Source: an uncultured Actinoplanes sp.
GTDB lineage: Bacteria > Actinomycetota > Actinomycetes > Mycobacteriales > Micromonosporaceae
DNA length: 8,847 bases
Direction: 5' to 3'
Assembly: GCA_934667465.1 (NCBI GenBank)
Contig: CAKUMG010000180.1
Span: 1-8,847 of the forward strand
Part shown: in pieces, positions 6,279-8,847 of the stretch
Layout: each line of letters begins with the position of its first letter
Numbering within the stretch: position 1 is the stretch's first letter
Translations under genes and position numbers: made by a program
The notes under the pieces: model-generated
Database searches by the model: none
What the model was told of the DNA's origin: nothing
The model's input: only the letters and a program-made list of their open reading frames with translations

Positions 6279-7799
6279 TTACATCGCGGGCTCCACCCAG
6301 CCGTTGTCGACGAGGAACGCCAGCACCCGGTCGACCGCCTCGGGCACCGTCATGTCGGTCGTGTCCACCGTCAGCTCGGCGTCGGCGGGCACCTCGTACG
6401 GGTCGTCGATGCCGGTCATGCCGCGCAGCTGACCGGCCCGGGCGCGGGCGTACAGGCCCTTGCGGTCGCGCTGCTCACAGACCTCGAGCGGGGTGTCGAC
6501 GTGCACGAGCAGGAACCCGGCCCCGGCGTCGGTGGCCATCGCGCGGGCGGCGGCCCGGGCGTTCGCGTACGGCGCGATGGGGCACGCGATCGCCATGCCC
6601 CGGTGCCGGGCGACCTCCGCGGCGACCCAGCCGATCCGGCGCACGTTCGCGTCCCGGTCGGCGCGGCTGAAGCCCAGGCCGGCGGAGAGCTCGCGGCGCA
6701 CGACGTCGCCGTCGAGGAACGTGATGGTCCGCTCGCCGCTCTCACGCAGCGTGTCGGCCAGCCCGCGGGCGATCGTGGACTTGCCCGAGCCGGAGAATCC
6801 GGTGAAGAACACCACCAGCCCGCGGTGCCGGCGCGGCGGCCGGACCCGGACCAGCTCCTTGGCGACCGCCGGCGGGGTGTGCCATTCCGGCAGCGGGAAG
6901 CCCCGGTCGAGCAGGTCCTGGATCTCGGCGGGCGACATCGCGAGGCGGCGGTTGCGCGGCGGGATGTCGTCGCGCCAGCGCCACTGCCCGTCGCGGTTGT
7001 CGTAGGCGAGCTCGCGGGGGACCAGCACCCGCAGGCCGGCGCCGGAGAGCATGTCGCCGGTGGACAGCACGTGGGTCACGCCGTAGGACCCGGCCACGCG
7101 CGCCCGCAGCAGCGCGTCGCGCATCTCGTCGCCGCGGGTCAGCAGCGGCACCGCCACGATCGTCGCCGGGGGCATCCGGTCGCGGGCGGCGAAGACGGAC
7201 CGGACGAGCGCCTCGGGCGGCAGGCCGTCCGGTCCCGGTCCGGAGACCGGGACGAAGATCAAGAGATGGGCTGCGAGGGTACGCGCGGCATGCGCGATCT
7301 GCGCGAGCTGTGGCCGGTGCAGCGGCCGATCGGCGATCACCCCGAGCACCCGGCCCGGTGGCAGCAGCGCCCGGACCTCCTCCGGGGTGCGCCGCAGCCG
7401 CTGGAAGGGGCCGTGCCCGCCGTCGCCCATCCGGCGGACCGTCCCGCCGATCGCCCAGAGCCCCGCGGTCGTGGGCCACGCGTCGGTGACCTCGACGGCG
7501 GCCACCGGCGCGCCCTCGGGGTCGGTCAGCACCACGGTCCGCCGCCGCGGGTCCGCGAGGTCCAGCACGGACGCGAGCTCGGCGGGGATCTCGCAGGTCA
7601 CGGCGACCGGCCAGGACGTGCCGTCGGCCAGCTTGCCGCGCCGCCGCAGCGACTGCAGATCCGCCCGGCCGAGGAAGCCGGTCAGCGGCGCGTACGCGCC
7701 GGAGAGCAGCAACTCGAGATCGGCAAGTTCGTGCGGACGCGGCGTGTACGACGGCGCGTCACGCAGCACGTCCTCGGGCAGCACCGAACCGTCGTTCAC
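6279..7799 (-). CDS. cysC: Adenylyl-sulfate (APS) kinase with N-terminal ATP-sulfurylase-like domain
   Basis: The 506-residue protein has two domains. The C-terminal part (about 326-506) is a well-conserved APS kinase: P-loop GFSGSGKS (334-341), FLDGDVVRREL (361-371), GFSRADRDANVRRIG (376-390) and KGLYARARAG (447-456). It would phosphorylate APS to PAPS using ATP. The N-terminal part (1-320) follows the ATP-sulfurylase fold (SGAYAPLTGFL at 33-43; MSPAEIQDLL...LPEWH at 288-307). Its catalytic motifs are changed, however. Family Q-x-R-N-P-L-H-x-x-H reads IADRPLHRPQ (155-164), and the G-R-D-H-A segment reads STGDM (246-250). This half is probably not a normal sulfurylase and may be structural or regulatory. 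The GTG start (7797-7799) is supported by AAGGGGAG (7807-7814) at 7-nt spacing. It lies 115 bp upstream of the Wzz-like gene on the same strand and likely supplies PAPS to the operon's sulfotransferase. It could also be annotated as bifunctional CysN/C-like or Sat/CysC. Confidence 0.85.
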   Translation of the reverse strand: MNDGSVLPEDVLRDAPSYTPRPHELADLELLLSGAYAPLTGFLGRADLQSLRRRGKLADGTSWPVAVTCEIPAELASVLDLADPRRRTVVLTDPEGAPVAAVEVTDAWPTTAGLWAIGGTVRRMGDGGHGPFQRLRRTPEEVRALLPPGRVLGVIADRPLHRPQLAQIAHAARTLAAHLLIFVPVSGPGPDGLPPEALVRSVFAARDRMPPATIVAVPLLTRGDEMRDALLRARVAGSYGVTHVLSTGDMLSGAGLRVLVPRELAYDNRDGQWRWRDDIPPRNRRLAMSPAEIQDLLDRGFPLPEWHTPPAVAKELVRVRPPRRHRGLVVFFTGFSGSGKSTIARGLADTLRESGERTITFLDGDVVRRELSAGLGFSRADRDANVRRIGWVAAEVARHRGMAIACPIAPYANARAAARAMATDAGAGFLLVHVDTPLEVCEQRDRKGLYARARAGQLRGMTGIDDPYEVPADAELTVDTTDMTVPEAVDRVLAFLVDNGWVEPAM

Positions 7800-7806
7800 C
7801 TTGAAA

Positions 7807-7814
7807 CTCCCCTT
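7807..7814 (-). promoter_or_regulatory. Ribosome-binding site of the APS kinase gene
   Basis: AAGGGGAG on the minus strand lies 7 nt before the GTG at 7799. It is a strong match to the anti-Shine-Dalgarno complement and decides this GTG as the start. Confidence 0.7.
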
Positions 7815-7908
7815 GCCGTGAGCTTGGGGGACAGTTTCTCAGCCCGGCGCCACCGGGTCGAGCGGACCCCGGAGTCCACACAGTACCGGGCGGTAACCCG
7901 GCAGGGTA

Positions 7909-7938
7909 TTCGACAAATCGGACTTTCCCTCCGATACT
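7909..7938 (+). promoter_or_regulatory. Candidate promoter of the GH26-like gene
   Basis: TTCGAC (7909-7914) and GATACT (7933-7938) are separated by 18 bp and resemble a housekeeping-sigma -35/-10 pair of actinomycetes. The -10 box ends 8 nt before the GTG start at 7947, so transcription would begin at or next to the start codon and give a leaderless mRNA. This agrees with the missing Shine-Dalgarno sequence. It rests on motif resemblance only. Confidence 0.4.
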
Positions 7939-7946
7939 CAGCGATC

Positions 7947-8847
7947 GTGACACGTCGCCCACGCCGCATCCGGATCCTGCACCTCGTCGCGCTGACCGCG
8001 GTCTTCGCGATCTCGGTCGTCGCCACCCTCTCGTGGGCCTGGACCGGCGGCGTCGACCAACTCGGCCTGCCGTACGGGCCGCCGCCGGTGACCGTGCCCG
8101 GACCTGGGGCGACGTCGCCCGCCCCGGGCCAGGGGCCGCTGCTGCCGCCGTCCGCCGAGCCCGGCGTGTCCGCGGTGCCGGGCTCCGCCGCGCCCTCGGC
8201 CGGCCCGTCGGGCGTACCGTCGGCTTCCGCCCCTGTCGCGAAGCCCGGCGGCCGCCCCTTGCCGGAACCACCGGCGACGGCACCCGGCGGGGGGACCTGC
8301 CACACCGGCAAGAAGCTCGTGCCGACCTGCGGCGTCCTCTGGGGAGTGGCCCCCGGCGCGTTCACCGACGCGCGCGGCAAGAAGGCGCTCGTCGAGTTCG
8401 AGGAGAAGACCGACCGCCACCAGGCCGTCTACCACGCCTACCACCGCGGCACCAAGCAGCTCTTCCCCACCGACCAGGAGAAGGAGATCGCCCGCGAGCC
8501 CGGCCGCGAGCGGCTGCTCTTCCTCAACTGGAAGCCGCAGGGCGCCACCTGGGCCGAGATCGCCAAGGGCGACAAGGCGACCGACAAGTTCCTCGACAAG
8601 CTCGCGAAGCACATCAACGAGGAGTTCCCCGAGCGGTTCTTCTTCACGGTCCACCACGAGGCCGAGGACAACGTGAAGGAGAAGGCCGGCTCCGGCTACA
8701 CCGCCAAGGACTACGCCAAGATGTACCGCTACGTGGTGAAGCGGCTGCGTGCTCACGGCGTCGACAACATCGTGTCCGTGGTCGTGCACATGGCCTACGT
8801 CCCGCACACCAGCAAGGAGTGGTTCGGGGACATGTACCCCGGCGACG
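7947..8847 (+). CDS. Membrane-anchored GH26-like glycoside hydrolase (partial, C-terminus beyond right edge)
   Basis: An open plus-strand frame of 300 codons runs off the right edge. The N-terminus is Arg-rich (TRRPRRIRI) followed by one hydrophobic segment (about 11-31), fitting an uncleaved anchor or signal peptide. A low-complexity Pro/Ala/Ser/Gly linker follows (about 43-116, DNA 8073-8294), then a globular domain from about residue 118. This has two early cysteines (C118, C128), GVLWGVAPGAF (129-139), LNWKP (193-197) and FFFTVHHEAE (231-240). The last resembles the H-H-E segment that carries the acid/base Glu of GH26 (beta-mannanase-type) enzymes, here Glu238. The second catalytic Glu would be outside the window. 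The inferred role is an extracytoplasmic endo-hydrolase acting on the EPS or wall glycan. The GTG start has no Shine-Dalgarno sequence and sits 8 nt after a possible -10 box. No better start is seen upstream. Family call moderate, substrate unknown. Confidence 0.7.
   Translation, partial: MTRRPRRIRILHLVALTAVFAISVVATLSWAWTGGVDQLGLPYGPPPVTVPGPGATSPAPGQGPLLPPSAEPGVSAVPGSAAPSAGPSGVPSASAPVAKPGGRPLPEPPATAPGGGTCHTGKKLVPTCGVLWGVAPGAFTDARGKKALVEFEEKTDRHQAVYHAYHRGTKQLFPTDQEKEIAREPGRERLLFLNWKPQGATWAEIAKGDKATDKFLDKLAKHINEEFPERFFFTVHHEAEDNVKEKAGSGYTAKDYAKMYRYVVKRLRAHGVDNIVSVVVHMAYVPHTSKEWFGDMYPGD

Larger units (their letters stand above)
7800..7946. promoter_or_regulatory. Divergent intergenic region between the APS kinase and the GH26-like gene
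   Basis: This 147-bp gap must hold the start signals of both divergent genes. It contains several dyads: CCCGG-N5-CCGGG (7843-7857), the imperfect palindrome GGACCCCGGAGTCC (7864-7877, 12 of 14 symmetric) and CCGGG-N6-CCCGG (7886-7901). Any could be an operator, but none matches a site I recognise. A plausible plus-strand promoter lies at 7909-7938. On the minus strand no clear -35/-10 pair was identified; TACTGT (complement of 7880-7885) is a possible -10 without a good -35 partner. Confidence 0.5.

Noticed and set aside
2096..6670. Long plus-strand open frames opposite the EPS operon (for example 2096-3130, 3009-4607 and 4604-6670).
   Set aside because: They are antisense shadows created by high G+C third positions. 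Their products are Arg/Gln/His/Gly-rich, have no motifs, and face well-supported genes.
8073..8294. Tandem repeat in the 5' part of the GH26-like gene.
   Set aside because: The Pro/Ala/Ser/Gly stretch is compositionally simple but shows no regular repeat unit; it reads as an ordinary flexible linker.
7938..8807. Minus-strand open frame across the GH26-like gene, with a hydrophobic Leu/Val/Gly-rich product.
   Set aside because: The plus-strand frame has a signal-anchor, a linker and the H-H-E motif. The minus-strand product is the mirror of Glu/Lys/Asp-rich codons.

Overview
The window looks like chromosomal DNA of a high-G+C actinomycete, most likely a Micromonosporaceae-type organism such as Actinoplanes or Micromonospora. 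This is inferred from the near-complete use of G or C at third codon positions, frequent GTG starts, and the style of the gene families. It carries part of an exopolysaccharide (EPS) export and modification locus. No rRNA, tRNA, CRISPR array or insertion sequence was seen.

Layout: six genes on the minus strand read from about 7.8 kb towards position 1. In transcription order they are: (1) a two-domain protein with a degenerate ATP-sulfurylase-like half and an intact APS kinase (6279-7799); (2) a Wzz/polysaccharide co-polymerase fused to a BY-kinase-like domain that has lost its catalytic motifs (4442-6163); (3) a Wzy/O-antigen-ligase-family membrane protein (3066-4445); (4) an APH-fold phosphotransferase (1847-3076); (5) a PAPS-dependent sulfotransferase (969-1850); (6) a Wzx-like flippase that runs off the left edge (<1-972). 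Genes 2 to 6 all overlap their neighbours, three times through a GTGA stop/start overlap and once by 11 bp, so they form one tightly coupled operon. A 115-bp gap with inverted repeats separates gene 1 from gene 2. On the plus strand, divergent from gene 1, a membrane-anchored GH26-like glycoside hydrolase begins at 7947 and runs off the right edge.

Proposed logic (inference): the APS kinase makes PAPS, and the sulfotransferase uses it to sulfate a sugar or lipid-linked repeat unit. The flippase exports the unit, the Wzy-like protein polymerises or ligates it under control of the Wzz-like protein, and the secreted hydrolase trims the polymer. The locus is therefore a candidate for a sulfated exopolysaccharide in an actinomycete. 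No glycosyltransferase lies in the window, so the repeat-unit assembly genes must be outside it. The two most unusual points are the paired pseudo-enzyme domains: the ATP-sulfurylase half and the BY-kinase half both keep their fold signatures but lack the classical catalytic residues.
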